From: Palsa-504 sp963769715
GTDB lineage: Bacteria > Actinomycetota > Actinomycetes > Streptosporangiales > Streptosporangiaceae
Reading direction: 5' to 3'
NCBI GenBank assembly: GCA_963769715.1
Contig: CAVYNE010000006.1
Location: forward strand, 186,001-250,000
Length of the DNA stretch: 64,000 nt
A model generated the notes under the pieces. That model was given only the letters and a program-made list of their open reading frames with translations. It ran no database searches and was not told the origin of the DNA. This document shows positions 15,389-25,603 of the stretch, one piece after another (the stretch's first letter is position 1; each line of letters opens with the position of its first letter). The translations under genes and the position numbers were made by a program.

Positions 15389-18094
15389 TCAACCGCCGAT
15401 CCTCAGCAGTCCAGGCACGTCACGATGGCGAAGCAGTCGCGTTTCCGTGACCACCGCGACCGCGGTGAGCACCGCCAGCCCGGCGGCCGGCCCGGCGAGG
15501 GCCACCAGGTCAGGCGCTATCGGTACCGGTGCGCTAGAACCGGTGAACACCGACAGGTTGAGCGCCGTGGAGGTCAGCGTGGGCAACGCCACCGCGCAGG
15601 CCGCCGCCGCCGCGACGGCGGCGGCCACGGCGAGGAGCGTCTCCCCGAGGACGAGCCGGATGAGGCGTCCCTGTTCCAGGCCCATGGTGGTCAGCCGGGC
15701 CAGCGTCAGGTCACGGTCCGCCGACCCCAGAGCCAGCCCGAGCAGCAAGATGGCCAGCCCGAATCCGGCCGCTACCACGAGCGACAGCCGCATGATCAGA
15801 TCGGCGGTGGCCTGCAGCGGAGAACTGACCAGCCCGTCAAGTACCGCCGAACGGAATCTGATCGTGGCGGCCGGCACATCTTTGCTCACCACAGCGGCCA
15901 GGGCGGAATGACTGAAGCCCGTCCCGGTGAGTAGCAGCAGGTTGGTCGCTGGCGGACCGGACTCGCCGACGATGCGCTGCAGCGGCATGATGACGAACAG
16001 CCCGGTGCCGGTGGCGGCGGGAGTGGTCGCGACGGTTCCTGCCACCCGTACCCGGAGCGGGCCCATACCGGACTGGGAGGTCAGTTCACCGATCCCTGAG
16101 CCGATGATCGCGGCCGCCGACGGGGACGCCAGCACAGTTGTGACGCCGGCCGAAGAGCCGAGTCTGGCCAGCGGAGCAGACGGATACGGGACGCTCGCGG
16201 TGTAAGCGGCGTAGCTGGCGGGGGCGACGGCCACGACCGTCAAGATCTGGCCACCGGGCGCCTGCCAGGCCATCAGCCAGGCGACGGCGGTGCGGTGCAC
16301 GCCGGGCAAGGCGGCGACCGCCTGCTGCACGGCCGGGGTCACGATCGCGGGGGTCCCGCCCGCGTCGACCACCGCGTCACCGCCTGTCAACTGCCAGGAT
16401 GCCGCGATCTCGCCGCGAGTCACGGCGTCCCGGACCATGCCGGCGAACGACGCCACGGTGAGCGCCAGGACCAGGGCGAAGGCCGGCGCGGTGCTGGCCA
16501 GCGAGGTCCGCGCCGCCCGGGTCAGCGCCAGGAACCCGGAAGCGCCCCTGCCGTTGGCAGACAACCGGAGCAGGCCGCGGATGATCAGCGGGTAGAGTCG
16601 GCCCACCACGATGACGGCCAGGATCGCGACCAGCGCCGGAGCCGCCGCGACATAAAGGTTCACGCTGCCCGGCGCCGGCGCCCCTTGATCGTGCAGCACG
16701 ACCAGTCCGCCGATGGCGGCGGCGCAGGCGGTGACTTCGGCTACCGCCCGGCCCTTAGGGCGCCGGAGGCGCAGGGCCGGGTTTCGGGCCGGCGCCGGCT
16801 TCCGGTACCGCCATGCCGCGGTGACGGGCAGGCCGAGCAGCGCCGCCAGCGCCGTCAGGCCGCCAAGCCACCAGGCCAGGCTGGCCGCGGGTCCCGGCGT
16901 GAGGAGCAGCGCCAGGCCGGCGCCGGCCAGCGCCGCGGGAACGCAGGCAAGCGCGCTGCCGCGCAACGTCAGCGTGGTCAGCTGCCATAGCGAGGCGCCG
17001 CGGGAACGAACCGTCTCGAGCTCCACAGCGCGGCGCGCTGCGTCGCTCCGCACGGCCAGCAGCAGCACCGCCGCGCCGACCACCGTCAGGCTGACGAACA
17101 GCAGCGACAGCACTTGCTCCACCGCGGTGTCGGTGAGGGTGAACGCGGTGAGTTGGGTGAGCAGTTCGGCATGGACCGTCAGCGGCAGCGTCGTGCCAGC
17201 CAGATCACCGGACAGGGGCACGGCGGCGCCTGCGGCGTGGTTGAGCGAATCCTCCAGGGCCGGAACCTGGTCCGCCTGCAAGCCGCCGAGGCGGAGCGGG
17301 AACTCCCACTGGAGCTCCATGGGGAGGGGACCGAAGGTGGTCTGCATCGCCGCGAGCTCACCCGGATCGGCGAACACCGCGCCCGACCAGTAGGGTGGTG
17401 GGCCACCCGTCAGACCAGGCTCGAAATAGGACGGCGCCACGGCGGCAGCGTCGACGTTCCAGAACGTCGAGGCGGGCATCCGCGGGCGGACGATCGCGGT
17501 TACGATCACCGGCACGGTGACGCTGCCCACGGCCAGCCTGAGCACTGATCCAGGGTGCAGCTCGAAGCGCGCCGCGGTCGCCGTGGTCACCGTGATGTGC
17601 AACGTGCTGCCAAGGCTGCCGGGCGGCGGGAAGGAGCCGGCGACGAGCGTGACGTTGCTCGTCAGCGGGTCGCGGTAGATGACTTCGAGTCTAGGTGCGT
17701 CTCCGTTTGGTTCCACGCTCGGCGGCGCGCCGGCGGTCACGGTCAGCGGCCTGGTCGACAAGCCGGCCCACTGCCCTGTTCCGAGCGGCAGCGGCGTCGC
17801 CCTCAGGAACTGGGCCAGCTGACTCCGCGATTCGCTGAGCTGGCTGTCGTCCAGCATGGGCGGGGTGGAGCCGCTGACCTGGGTGGTGAACGAGTTCCAG
17901 TCGTCAGTTAGCTGGACCGCCTGCTCCACGGGGGCGAGGGCGGCAAGGTCCTGCTGGAGGGCCTGGGTCCGCGAATGCAGGCTGTACCTCGGGCCCGCCA
18001 CGGCGACGAAGACGCAGCCGAGTACGAGCAGCGTGAGCGCCAGTGCGCTCACCGGCGCGCCGCCGAACTGCCTGTGCAGCCAGGAGAGCCTCAT
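15389..18094 (-). CDS. Large FtsX-family ABC permease
   Basis: This 901-residue membrane protein has an N-terminal helix (VSALALTLLVLGCVFVAVAG), a large extracytoplasmic region and repeated helix clusters typical of duplicated FtsX/MacB permeases (about residues 310-440 and 490-540, and a C-terminal set near 750-900). Such proteins pair with a LolD/MacB-type ATPase and act in lipoprotein, peptide or envelope-stress transport. No ATPase gene is visible nearby. Its ATG overlaps the stop of the upstream permease gene (ATGA), so the two are translated together. The substrate is unknown. Confidence 0.8.
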   Translation of the reverse strand: MRLSWLHRQFGGAPVSALALTLLVLGCVFVAVAGPRYSLHSRTQALQQDLAALAPVEQAVQLTDDWNSFTTQVSGSTPPMLDDSQLSESRSQLAQFLRATPLPLGTGQWAGLSTRPLTVTAGAPPSVEPNGDAPRLEVIYRDPLTSNVTLVAGSFPPPGSLGSTLHITVTTATAARFELHPGSVLRLAVGSVTVPVIVTAIVRPRMPASTFWNVDAAAVAPSYFEPGLTGGPPPYWSGAVFADPGELAAMQTTFGPLPMELQWEFPLRLGGLQADQVPALEDSLNHAAGAAVPLSGDLAGTTLPLTVHAELLTQLTAFTLTDTAVEQVLSLLFVSLTVVGAAVLLLAVRSDAARRAVELETVRSRGASLWQLTTLTLRGSALACVPAALAGAGLALLLTPGPAASLAWWLGGLTALAALLGLPVTAAWRYRKPAPARNPALRLRRPKGRAVAEVTACAAAIGGLVVLHDQGAPAPGSVNLYVAAAPALVAILAVIVVGRLYPLIIRGLLRLSANGRGASGFLALTRAARTSLASTAPAFALVLALTVASFAGMVRDAVTRGEIAASWQLTGGDAVVDAGGTPAIVTPAVQQAVAALPGVHRTAVAWLMAWQAPGGQILTVVAVAPASYAAYTASVPYPSAPLARLGSSAGVTTVLASPSAAAIIGSGIGELTSQSGMGPLRVRVAGTVATTPAATGTGLFVIMPLQRIVGESGPPATNLLLLTGTGFSHSALAAVVSKDVPAATIRFRSAVLDGLVSSPLQATADLIMRLSLVVAAGFGLAILLLGLALGSADRDLTLARLTTMGLEQGRLIRLVLGETLLAVAAAVAAAAACAVALPTLTSTALNLSVFTGSSAPVPIAPDLVALAGPAAGLAVLTAVAVVTETRLLRHRDVPGLLRIGG

Positions 18095-21000
18095 GCCGCC
18101 TCCGCAGTACGCAGCTCGGCGGCGGGGTCTGGCTTACGCGCTATGACGGCCGCCGCTACCAGCACCGGCAGTATGGCGACGGCCAGCGCAAGCGGCAGCG
18201 TCTGGGCCCAGTCGAACTGGATGATCACCGGCGGAACCGGCGAGCTGGCGGTGACGGTGAGGGTGACGGCGGGGACGAACAGCTCAGCGATGACCGCGCC
18301 GAGCGCCAGGCCGGCAAGCGCCGACGGCAGGCCGAGCATGAGCCGTTCCAGGCAAAGCTGGCGCGCCGCTCCACCGGGGGCCACGCCGAGCGCCGCCAGC
18401 AATGCGCTCTCCGCCCTGCGCTGACGAACGCCGACCGCGATGGCGACGCAGCAGCCGGTGATAGCCAGCACGGCCGCGGCGATGGCGATGGCGAGCAGCG
18501 CCTGCTGCGGCACGGCGGTCATCGGGTTGGCGGCGAGCCCGGCGGCCAGCTCGGCCGCGCTGGTGACGGCGGAACCCGGTGGCAGGACGCCCAGCATCCG
18601 CGGCGGGACCTGATGCGTGGCGGTGGACAGCCACCACTCGGTTACCGACAGCGGAGCCAGTGCCTGGCTGGCGAGGTAGTCCTGGACCGACGTGAGGTCG
18701 ACGATGACCGCGCCGTCAGCGGCGGTCACCGTCGGGAACGTAGAGACCACTGCGACGACCGTCACCGACAGCGTGCCGCCGCCTACCGCCGCCGCAACCG
18801 TGTCGCCGACGCTGAGGCTGTTCGCGGCGAGAAACGCCTGGGTCGCGATTCCAGGAATGGAGGCGGTCAGGCGGGAGGGTACCGCGAGGTCGAGTTCGCC
18901 CTGGATGGGCGTTGTGGACGACTGCGGGCTGGATACCGCGCCCGCGCCGTATCCGGGGTCGATCGTGGTAGTCCACGCGGCGTCAGCGCCTAGCCGGGAC
19001 GAGATGACCCCGGGGGGCGCGGAGGCGCCAGCGACTCCGCTGAACTCGCTGAGGGCGGTCAGCTCGGGGGACGAGGCGGTGGCCGTCCAGCCGGACACGG
19101 CCGTCCCGGTCGCGGAGTTGACTGACAGGACCCGGAACGTCGCCGGAACCTGAGCCCGGGTGGCTGGCAGTTCGTAGTCCACGGTGATCGCGGTCACCCG
19201 CAGCGGATAGAGGACGTGACTGCCAGCGGGCGTGACGCGGACGGTCAGGGTGTGCGCCCGGCCGTCGGCAGGCAACGGGCCCGCGGCGAGCTGATAGGCA
19301 TCTCCGGCGGCATCGTCGATCGTGATGGTCACGGCGGCAGCCGCCAGGTTCAGCCGGGCCGGGCCGAAGGCGGCGGTGAACCGGATCTCGGCGGTCTGTC
19401 CCGTCAGCGAGACGCCGGGCCGGGCCCGGGCGGGCAGTATTTTCCGGAACAACGTCGCCGCGGGCAACGGCGACTGGCCCGGGCGCAGGAGTGCGACCTG
19501 CGCCGCCTGGCCGGGGTCGAGCGCGAGCAGTGGGCTGCCCGCGTTGGTGGCAGACGGCACCACGACCACGGGCATGGCCCTGCGCACCGCTGGCGCCCTG
19601 GCCAGCCGGCCTGCCTGCCCGGCCGACAGCGGCTGGGACAGGTCGGCGCGCAGGTCGGCGCCCGCAGTGAACGTCGCCTGGTCGCGGTTGGACCTCACCC
19701 AGCTCTGGTGCTGCGCTAGGGCCAGCGTGCTGGTGGCGACGGCGAGCACGATCAGCAGAACGGTGCCGCCCTGGCGGACCGGCTGGCGGCTGACCTGCCA
19801 GCTTGCCATGGCCGCGGTTAGCCGCTTGCCTCTCGCAGCCAGCCGGTCGCCGGCCTTGCCCACAGCGGGAAGGATCCGCAGCGCCGCGATCGTGCCGCCG
19901 GCCAGCGCGAGCGCGGGGGCCAGCGTCAGCACCGGATCGATGCCGGTACTGCTGTTCGGCCCGGCCGACGCGACGGAGTAGCGGCGAAGCTGCCACCCGG
20001 CGAGCACGGCGAGCGCCAGCACCGCGACGTCGGTTCCGGCCCGGCTGACCGTAGAGATGCCCGCCTGTCGGCCGCGCCGGATCCGAGCGGCGCCCGGCGT
20101 GGGCGCCAGGCCCGCAGGCGCCACCATGATCACGGCGGCGCCTGCCGCCACCACCGCCGCCGCCCACCACACCCCGGCCAGCGTGCCAGTTCCCCGGGCG
20201 GCAATCCGCCCCGCCAGCCAGACTCCGGCCGCCGCGCCGCCGGCCCCGGCCAGCAGGCAGACCGGGAAGGCTTCTGCCACCGCCATCCGGATCAGCTGCA
20301 GGCGGCTGGCGCCCCGGGCGGCCAGCATCGCGTACTCGCCTTCACGTTGCGCCGCGAGTAGCTGCGCGACCGTGACCAGGGCCGCTCCGGCGAGCAGCAA
20401 CAATTCGACTGCGGAGACGGCCAGCAGAGAACGGGAAACGCCGAGGCTGGTCGCCGTTCCAGCCAGCACCGAATCCAGGCTCGTGGACAGTTCCAGGCCG
20501 GAGATCGCGGCCGAGTTGGACACCGTGTGCCGTAGCGCGGACACATTAGCGGCGATCGCGCCGAGCCTGCCGATCGGAATCGCCGGCATGTCCGGTTGAT
20601 CGACCCAGGAACCCTCGAAGATGGTGAGCCGGCCAGCAAAGACCGCCGGGTTCACCAGCAGCGGTCCGTACGTGACGAAACTGCCTTGCGTGCTGGATCC
20701 GCTGGCGGCGATCTGGTTGAGGCTCCAGTACGCCGTCGACGTGGCCTGGAACAGGCCCGTGACCAGGAACGACACCTCGCGGTTGTTGACCCGGTCGCGG
20801 AGCCGCATCAGATCACCTGGCGAGACGTGCAGCAAGGCCGCGGCGGACGCGGGCAGCGCCGCGGGTATCGGCGCGCCGGGGCCGGCGCGGTCGGCCAGGT
20901 CCCGGCCAGCAAGTGCGCATGCGAGGCGACGTTGTCGAACGCGGCGGCCTCGGCGATCGGGATCACTTTCCCGCTCTTGACCGGCAGGCCCAGCGGATCT

Positions 21001-21296
21001 GACCAGAACGCGTAGTAAAACGCCGACGGTGCTCCGGCCAGTGCCACGGCCAGGTCCGTGCGCAGGGCCGCGGTATAACCAGCCGCGTTCGTGTTGGCGA
21101 TGGGGCCGGCAACGATCATCGACGTGCCGGACGCCGCCGTCAGGCGCTGGCGCACGGTATGAGGCAGGGCCTGATCGGAAAGCACGACGAGGGTGGTCGC
21201 GAGCGCCGCCGCAACCAGCGCGGTGAGTGCTGCCGCTGCTAGCACCACCCGGTGGGCGTTCAGCCGGGGCAGCGTGAACGTTCCCAGATTAAGCAT
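18091..21296 (-). pseudogene. Second large FtsX-family permease, interrupted by one frameshift
   Basis: An N-terminal frame (21296 to 20808, starting MLNLGTFTLPRLNAHRVVLA) and a C-terminal frame (from about 20900 to 18091) together encode one permease of about 1068 residues. Reading the first frame through LLAGTWPTAPAPA and then the second (PIPAALPASAAALLHV) joins smoothly. The total length of 3206 bases is one base short of a whole number of codons, so a single base has been lost within the GC-run at about 20870-20890. The C-terminal part contains the expected FtsX helix clusters. Either the gene is newly inactivated or this is a sequence error in a GC-rich homopolymer-like stretch. It is coupled to the downstream permease. 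Confidence 0.75.
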
Positions 21297-21412
21297 CAGG
21301 TTCGCAAGTTACCCAAATCGCCGACAATCTGGAAATTCCGTTTCGGTCTCATCTTTATCTCTGCCGCCGCCGCGCTACGCCTGCGTACATCGCGCTCGTA
21401 GGAGGCGCCGGA

Positions 21413-21440
21413 GCGCTAGACGTTGAAGCGGAACTCGACG
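21413..21440 (-). repeat. ychF 3'-end copy B (leftmost att-like site)
   Basis: On the minus strand this reads GTCGAGTTCCGCTTCAACGT then a TAG stop: codons VEFRFNV-stop, the usual C-terminus of YchF proteins, detached from any ychf body. It matches copy C over 27 bases with one mismatch. It has the same orientation as resident ychF at 44029-45135. Confidence 0.75.
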
Positions 21441-21511
21441 GGATCACAGTTGCGGCACGGCGGCCATCCGCTTTCGCGGTCTTCGCGTCTTAATGAGGGA
21501 GGGAGCAGGAA

Positions 21512-21847
21512 ATGACACCGGGCGTGGTGCTAATCGGTCTCGTCGTCGCGCTGGCCTGCGCCTTCGCAGGGCAGGCAATCGCGAAGCCGAAAGGCTACCC
21601 GGGCGCCGGCTTCGCGATAGGCCTGTTGCTGGGCGTCCTCGGCGTGGTGATCGTCGCCTTGATGCCGGAAACGGAGGCGGCGAAGGCCGCCAGGGCGCAG
21701 AGGCAGTACGAGGCACAGGTGGCCGCAGCGCAGAGGCATTACGAGATCCAGGCCGAGGCGGCGAGGAGAGCTGGCTACCCGTTCCCGCCCCAGCCTCCGC
21801 AAGGACCGTGGCAGCTGTATCAGAATTGGTCGCCTCCGAACCCTTGA
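21512..21847 (+). CDS. Small membrane protein, unknown function
   Basis: This 111-residue protein has two N-terminal membrane helices (VVLIGLVVALACAFAGQAIA and FAIGLLLGVLGVVIVALMP). A charged, probably helical segment rich in Ala/Glu/Arg/Gln follows (EAAKAARAQRQYEAQVAAAQ), then a Pro/Trp-rich tail. ATG 21512 has a gagggagggagc motif upstream. Small two-helix proteins with charged tails of this layout are common in actinomycetes but uncharacterised. It lies between att-like copies B and C, so it may be island cargo. Confidence 0.7.
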   Translation: MTPGVVLIGLVVALACAFAGQAIAKPKGYPGAGFAIGLLLGVLGVVIVALMPETEAAKAARAQRQYEAQVAAAQRHYEIQAEAARRAGYPFPPQPPQGPWQLYQNWSPPNP

Positions 21848-22142
21848 CCCATCGCGGGGCAGCACCACAAGAACCGAAGGAGCTGACCGCGCGGCCGAGG
21901 AAGCCGCGGGGCAGCTGGACCGTGAGCTGAGAAGCGCTCAGCGACGGCTTGCGCCCGCATGTCCGGCCGCAGGCCCGGGCGGCGGCCAGGCCCGCCACGG
22001 TCAGCTCGCGCTGGAACTGATCGAGCGCGCCGTGAATGTGACCCACCAGACGGCCGATTTCTCGCCGTTCAGCCTGACAAAGCCGCAGGTCAGCGGTCTG
22101 TATCGTGGTCGGAGACGGGCAGTCTCCTAAGCGGGCCGGGCG
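21848..22142. other. Non-coding stretch between converging genes
   Basis: No gene, repeat or clear terminator is visible between the small membrane protein gene and the converging M48-like gene. Confidence 0.4.
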
Positions 22143-23390
22143 CTACCACCGTCTGTTCGGGGCCGCGTTGAGCACCGCGGCGAGCCGGTTCGCCGTAGCC
22201 TCATCGAGGGTTGCTCTCCATGCGTTGATCTGCTCGGGGGCGACGCGTGCGAAGAACGCGAGAAGGTTGAGGTAACGGTTGGTAGCATGCGGTCGGCTCT
22301 GGAACATCTGCGCCAGCCGCGGCAGCCACCGTTGCCGGACGATGGCCGCCTGGTCAAGGACGCCCCTGATGTCGAGCTGCGGCCCGAGTTCCTTGCCCAC
22401 GAGCAACCGGTTCATCATTAGCGCCGTGGCCCGGATATCGCCGCAGCAAGCCGCGGCGATCTGGTCGCCGGACCTTGTCGTGGCCCGGAAGTAGGGGGCG
22501 AGGAAAATCTGGAGGAACTTCAGGCTGTCGACCACCGACAAAGTGATCAGGATTGGCTGCAGCCGCTGATGCTTGGCCTTCAGCTGGCCGATGTGCCGCG
22601 CGATCAGGTAGGTGAGCTCTGCATGGCGCCCTTCGCCGAGCAGTTCGGCCACGAGGCCGCCCTCGATCAGGATCAGCCTGGTACCCAGATAGCTCGTCAT
22701 GAGGGAGCCACCGTCAACCTTGTCCACGACGTAGACGTCGATCTGCTGATCGTAGTCCAGCCGGGCGCGAACCTCGTCGAAGACCGACTGCAGCTCAGGC
22801 AGCGAGACGTCGCTGACCCGCACCGCCCCTCCCAGCAGGCGGGACCGGGCGACCTGCAGCGACAGCCAGATCAGGCCGCCAGTTGCGGCAATAGCCGCGG
22901 TAATTTCTACCAGGCGACCCACGCCCCCGGCTCCATACACAACGACCGCGTAGAGTCCGAAGACAACTGCGGAGGCCGATAGGGCGATCACCAGGCGAGA
23001 GAACTCAGTCGGATGCAAGAGAGCACGGATATCCAGCGTGCTCGCGGAGATCGCGCTGACCGGCGGACCGGCGCCGGGCGCCTGCGGCGGGACGACGAAC
23101 GGCTCCCACCATCCCTGGGTCGCCGACGCAGGACCGGCAGGCGGCCAGGCAGGACCGGCAGGCGCAGCAGCGGCACGCGGCCAGGTAGGACCGGCAGGCG
23201 CTGGAGCGGCAGGCGGCCAGGCAGGACCGGCAGGCGCAGCAGCAGCTGGCGCCGACGCAGGAGCTGCAGGCGCATGAGCGGTAGGCGGAGCTGCCGGCGT
23301 CGGCGCCGGCGCGGCAGGCGCCTTTGGCCGACCTGCTGACCGCTCCCACCATGCCGGAGGCCCAGGCGAGGAAGAGGACTCCACGTTCAT
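22143..23390 (-). CDS. M48-type peptidase homologue lacking the HExxH motif
   Basis: This protein of about 415 residues has a 95-residue Ala/Pro/Trp-rich N-terminal region (repeats of PAGPAWPPA), two membrane helices around residues 125-185, and a C-terminal cytoplasmic domain resembling M48 (HtpX/Ste24) peptidases. Where M48 enzymes have A-H-E-L-G-H-x-K-x-x-H, this protein has ARHIGQLKAKH: both zinc His and the catalytic Glu are replaced. The downstream Glu ligand is not evident in RSGDQIAAACCGD. It is therefore probably proteolytically inactive, perhaps a scaffold or sensor. ATG 23390 is chosen; an in-frame GTG at 23435 is an alternative. The gene lies between att-like copies B and C. Confidence 0.7.
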   Translation of the reverse strand: MNVESSSSPGPPAWWERSAGRPKAPAAPAPTPAAPPTAHAPAAPASAPAAAAPAGPAWPPAAPAPAGPTWPRAAAAPAGPAWPPAGPASATQGWWEPFVVPPQAPGAGPPVSAISASTLDIRALLHPTEFSRLVIALSASAVVFGLYAVVVYGAGGVGRLVEITAAIAATGGLIWLSLQVARSRLLGGAVRVSDVSLPELQSVFDEVRARLDYDQQIDVYVVDKVDGGSLMTSYLGTRLILIEGGLVAELLGEGRHAELTYLIARHIGQLKAKHQRLQPILITLSVVDSLKFLQIFLAPYFRATTRSGDQIAAACCGDIRATALMMNRLLVGKELGPQLDIRGVLDQAAIVRQRWLPRLAQMFQSRPHATNRYLNLLAFFARVAPEQINAWRATLDEATANRLAAVLNAAPNRRW

Positions 23391-23501
23391 ACCTTGCGGA
23401 GGAGGCGACACTGCGTCGTGATACGTCCAGGCCACGACTTTACGCCAAGACCCGCCGACTGGTGGTGTGGGGCAATGGAAGGGCGGCCCTGCACTATCCC
23501 T

Positions 23502-23537
23502 GTGATGTTGCGCTAAACGTTGAAGCGGAACTCGACC
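23502..23537 (-). repeat. ychF 3'-end copy C (att-like site)
   Basis: The minus strand reads codons LVEFRFNV-stop, then AGCGCAACATCAC, the same 13 bases that follow the branch point in the resident ychF end. It shares 26 of 27 bases with copy B. It therefore contains both the canonical YchF end and the downstream flank seen at copies A, F and G. Confidence 0.8.
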
Positions 23538-23688
23538 AGATTCCGTAGCTGGTCAACGTCAGGGCGCTCGATCGGATGGGGACAAAGTGGTGGCTAGCGG
23601 GTCAGTATGGCCGCCGTGCGATGAAGACCAGCTCACGACCGGGCCGGTCCGGCGCGTCCCGGATGTCGTCGAGGGGCGATGGGTCTGC

Positions 23689-25272
23689 TTACATGACCTG
23701 CGGATCGACGTCCACGGCTGTCCCGCCGGTCGTGCCTGCCGGCTTGCCGCTGCTCGTTGACTGGCCTGGGCGGACCAACTGATCGGTGTTCGCCAGCGAT
23801 GTGCCGGCGGCCGTGTCACGGCGCCTGCCGACCAGTGCCGTTACGCCGAGAACCGCGGCGATCGGGATAAGCGAGAGTTGCGGCAGCTCGTATCGCCAGT
23901 CAAAGTTGGCGATGACGAACGGGGGCTCCACTGCGGCGATGGTGCCGAGCGTGAACAGCAGGCAGGGCGCGCGCAGCCCGCTGCGCCGCGCCCGGCCGAT
24001 CCCTGCCATTCCGGCCGCGCCGAGGAGGAGACCGGCGGCGAGCAGCGGGCCCGGCACGTAGAAGTACCGACCGTAGCCGGACAGGAAATCGGCGAGCGCC
24101 GGTTCGACGGACGGTCCGGTGTGAGCGGCCGTCCGGAGTGTCGCGATCGCGCCCACGTTAACCGGGTAGTACGGGTGGAACTGGTGATACCAGATCGGGT
24201 ACTGCTCGGGTCCGGCGCCACGGACCGGGGAGAAGCTGTAGAGGGCGTCGTCGGCCACCACCTTGAGGTAGGTCAGCGGCTGGTGCTCGATGATCCGCCG
24301 GTCGAAGTTGATGATGATGTCGTCCTTGCTCATCCCGGGCGGCGCCTTGAGGGTCACCTGTGGCGACTGCGGCGCCCACATGTAGAAGTCCGGGTTGCGC
24401 TGGGCCGGTGGTTGCGATGGGCACAGGTGTCGCTCATAAGCGGGCATCGGCACGCCGGTGCAGTCGATGAACTGCGCGATCCGGCCGTACATGAACTCGC
24501 CGTTGTAGCTGACGAAGTCGAACTGGCCGCGCGTCGCCTGGAACCACCCCAGGTAGCCAAGCACGGGGAGCAGAAAGCCGGCGAGCAGCAGCGACGCCCG
24601 CACCGCGAGGCGGCGCCAGGGCCGGACCGCGGCCACTAGGTAAACCGCGGCCGGGATGATCACGATCAGGTCGGATTGCCTGATGTCCGTGGCGACGGCC
24701 AGCAGCAGCCCGGCGACCACGGGCGCCGCCCAGCCGATCTCGCCGCGGTTCCACACCAGCACGACCAGCGCGGCGGCAAGCAGGAACGTCGCGCTGACGT
24801 CGGTGAGGACGTACTGCTCGATGTCGAGCTGGAGCGGATCGAAGAGCACTGGGACGGTCGCCAGCGCGGCAAGCCAACGCCGACTGCCGAAGTGGACGAG
24901 TACCGCGTAAATCAGCACGGCGGTGGCGAGCCCGAGCAGGTGCTGCGCCAGCGGAACCACGATGAGGTTATGGATCAACACCGCAGGGATGAGCAGCAGC
25001 GAGTAGCCGCTGGTGCGCAGCCAGTCCGGATACCAGTGCCCGGTGACGTAGAGCTGACTGTACTGCAGGTACCGCTCGCTGTCCGGGAAGATCAGCGCCG
25101 GCTTGTACGCCAGCAGCACCACGACGCGCAGCGCGGCGGCACACCCGGCCACGATGAGCAGCGGCCAATGCCGCCGCAGCACGCGCCAACAGGGTCCAGT
25201 GATCCCCGGCGCGACACGTCGGGACAGCGTGAGCGCCGGCCTAACCAGGCGGGACCCAGGCCACGGACCCAT
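23689..25272 (-). CDS. GT-C-type integral membrane glycosyltransferase-like protein
   Basis: This 527-residue polytopic protein has at least nine hydrophobic helices and a large loop around residues 260-380. The first extracytoplasmic loop contains PDSERYLQYSQLYV, an acidic motif in the position used by GT-C transferases (DxD/DE type) to bind polyprenyl-phosphate sugars. It resembles ArnT/PMT-like or DUF-type membrane transferases rather than any named enzyme. ATG 25272 follows a ggagg. It lies divergently from the MptB-like gene, suggesting a shared role in envelope mannan or another glycan. The donor and acceptor are unknown. Confidence 0.65.
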   Translation of the reverse strand: MGPWPGSRLVRPALTLSRRVAPGITGPCWRVLRRHWPLLIVAGCAAALRVVVLLAYKPALIFPDSERYLQYSQLYVTGHWYPDWLRTSGYSLLLIPAVLIHNLIVVPLAQHLLGLATAVLIYAVLVHFGSRRWLAALATVPVLFDPLQLDIEQYVLTDVSATFLLAAALVVLVWNRGEIGWAAPVVAGLLLAVATDIRQSDLIVIIPAAVYLVAAVRPWRRLAVRASLLLAGFLLPVLGYLGWFQATRGQFDFVSYNGEFMYGRIAQFIDCTGVPMPAYERHLCPSQPPAQRNPDFYMWAPQSPQVTLKAPPGMSKDDIIINFDRRIIEHQPLTYLKVVADDALYSFSPVRGAGPEQYPIWYHQFHPYYPVNVGAIATLRTAAHTGPSVEPALADFLSGYGRYFYVPGPLLAAGLLLGAAGMAGIGRARRSGLRAPCLLFTLGTIAAVEPPFVIANFDWRYELPQLSLIPIAAVLGVTALVGRRRDTAAGTSLANTDQLVRPGQSTSSGKPAGTTGGTAVDVDPQVM

Positions 25273-25294
25273 AGCCTCCAGCTAACCCCCATCC

Positions 25295-25442
25295 CATTAC
25301 CCGATGTGCTTGTTACTCGCCACTCCAACCAGATGAGGGCGAGCCCCGCCAGAGCGGGAAGGGTGATGCGCTCGCCAAGCACGGGGATCCCGAGGGTCAT
25401 GCCGACCGGCGACCACCGGCAGCAGGAACGTGACCGCGCTAC
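25295..25442 (-). pseudogene. Remnant of the last helices of an EamA/DMT-type transporter
   Basis: Minus-strand fragments SAVTFLLPVVA (25442-25409) and, one frame over, MTLGIPVLGERITLPALAG and LALIWLEWRVTS reproduce the C-terminal helix pair of EamA transporters (LPV-x-G-x-L-x-L-G-E-x-L). Only about 50 residues survive and they are frameshifted, so this is a gene relic upstream of the membrane transferase. Confidence 0.55.
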
Positions 25443-25603
25443 TCTTCTAACTTACGGCCATAAGTAAGGATGAGGCGATGCGGCCTGGGCACCTTCGATG
25501 AAGCCGGACAGATATAGCTGCGCCGTGCCGCGTTCGGCTACGTGCTTAGCGTGGTCTGCGGAGGCAGAGGCGCGCTTCGGATGCGCTCGCGCGGGATGAC
25601 GTG

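Noticed and set aside
18091..21296. Programmed frameshifting in the second FtsX permease
   Set aside because: No slippery heptamer or stimulatory structure is evident, and the homologous permease next door needs no frameshift; a lost base is simpler.
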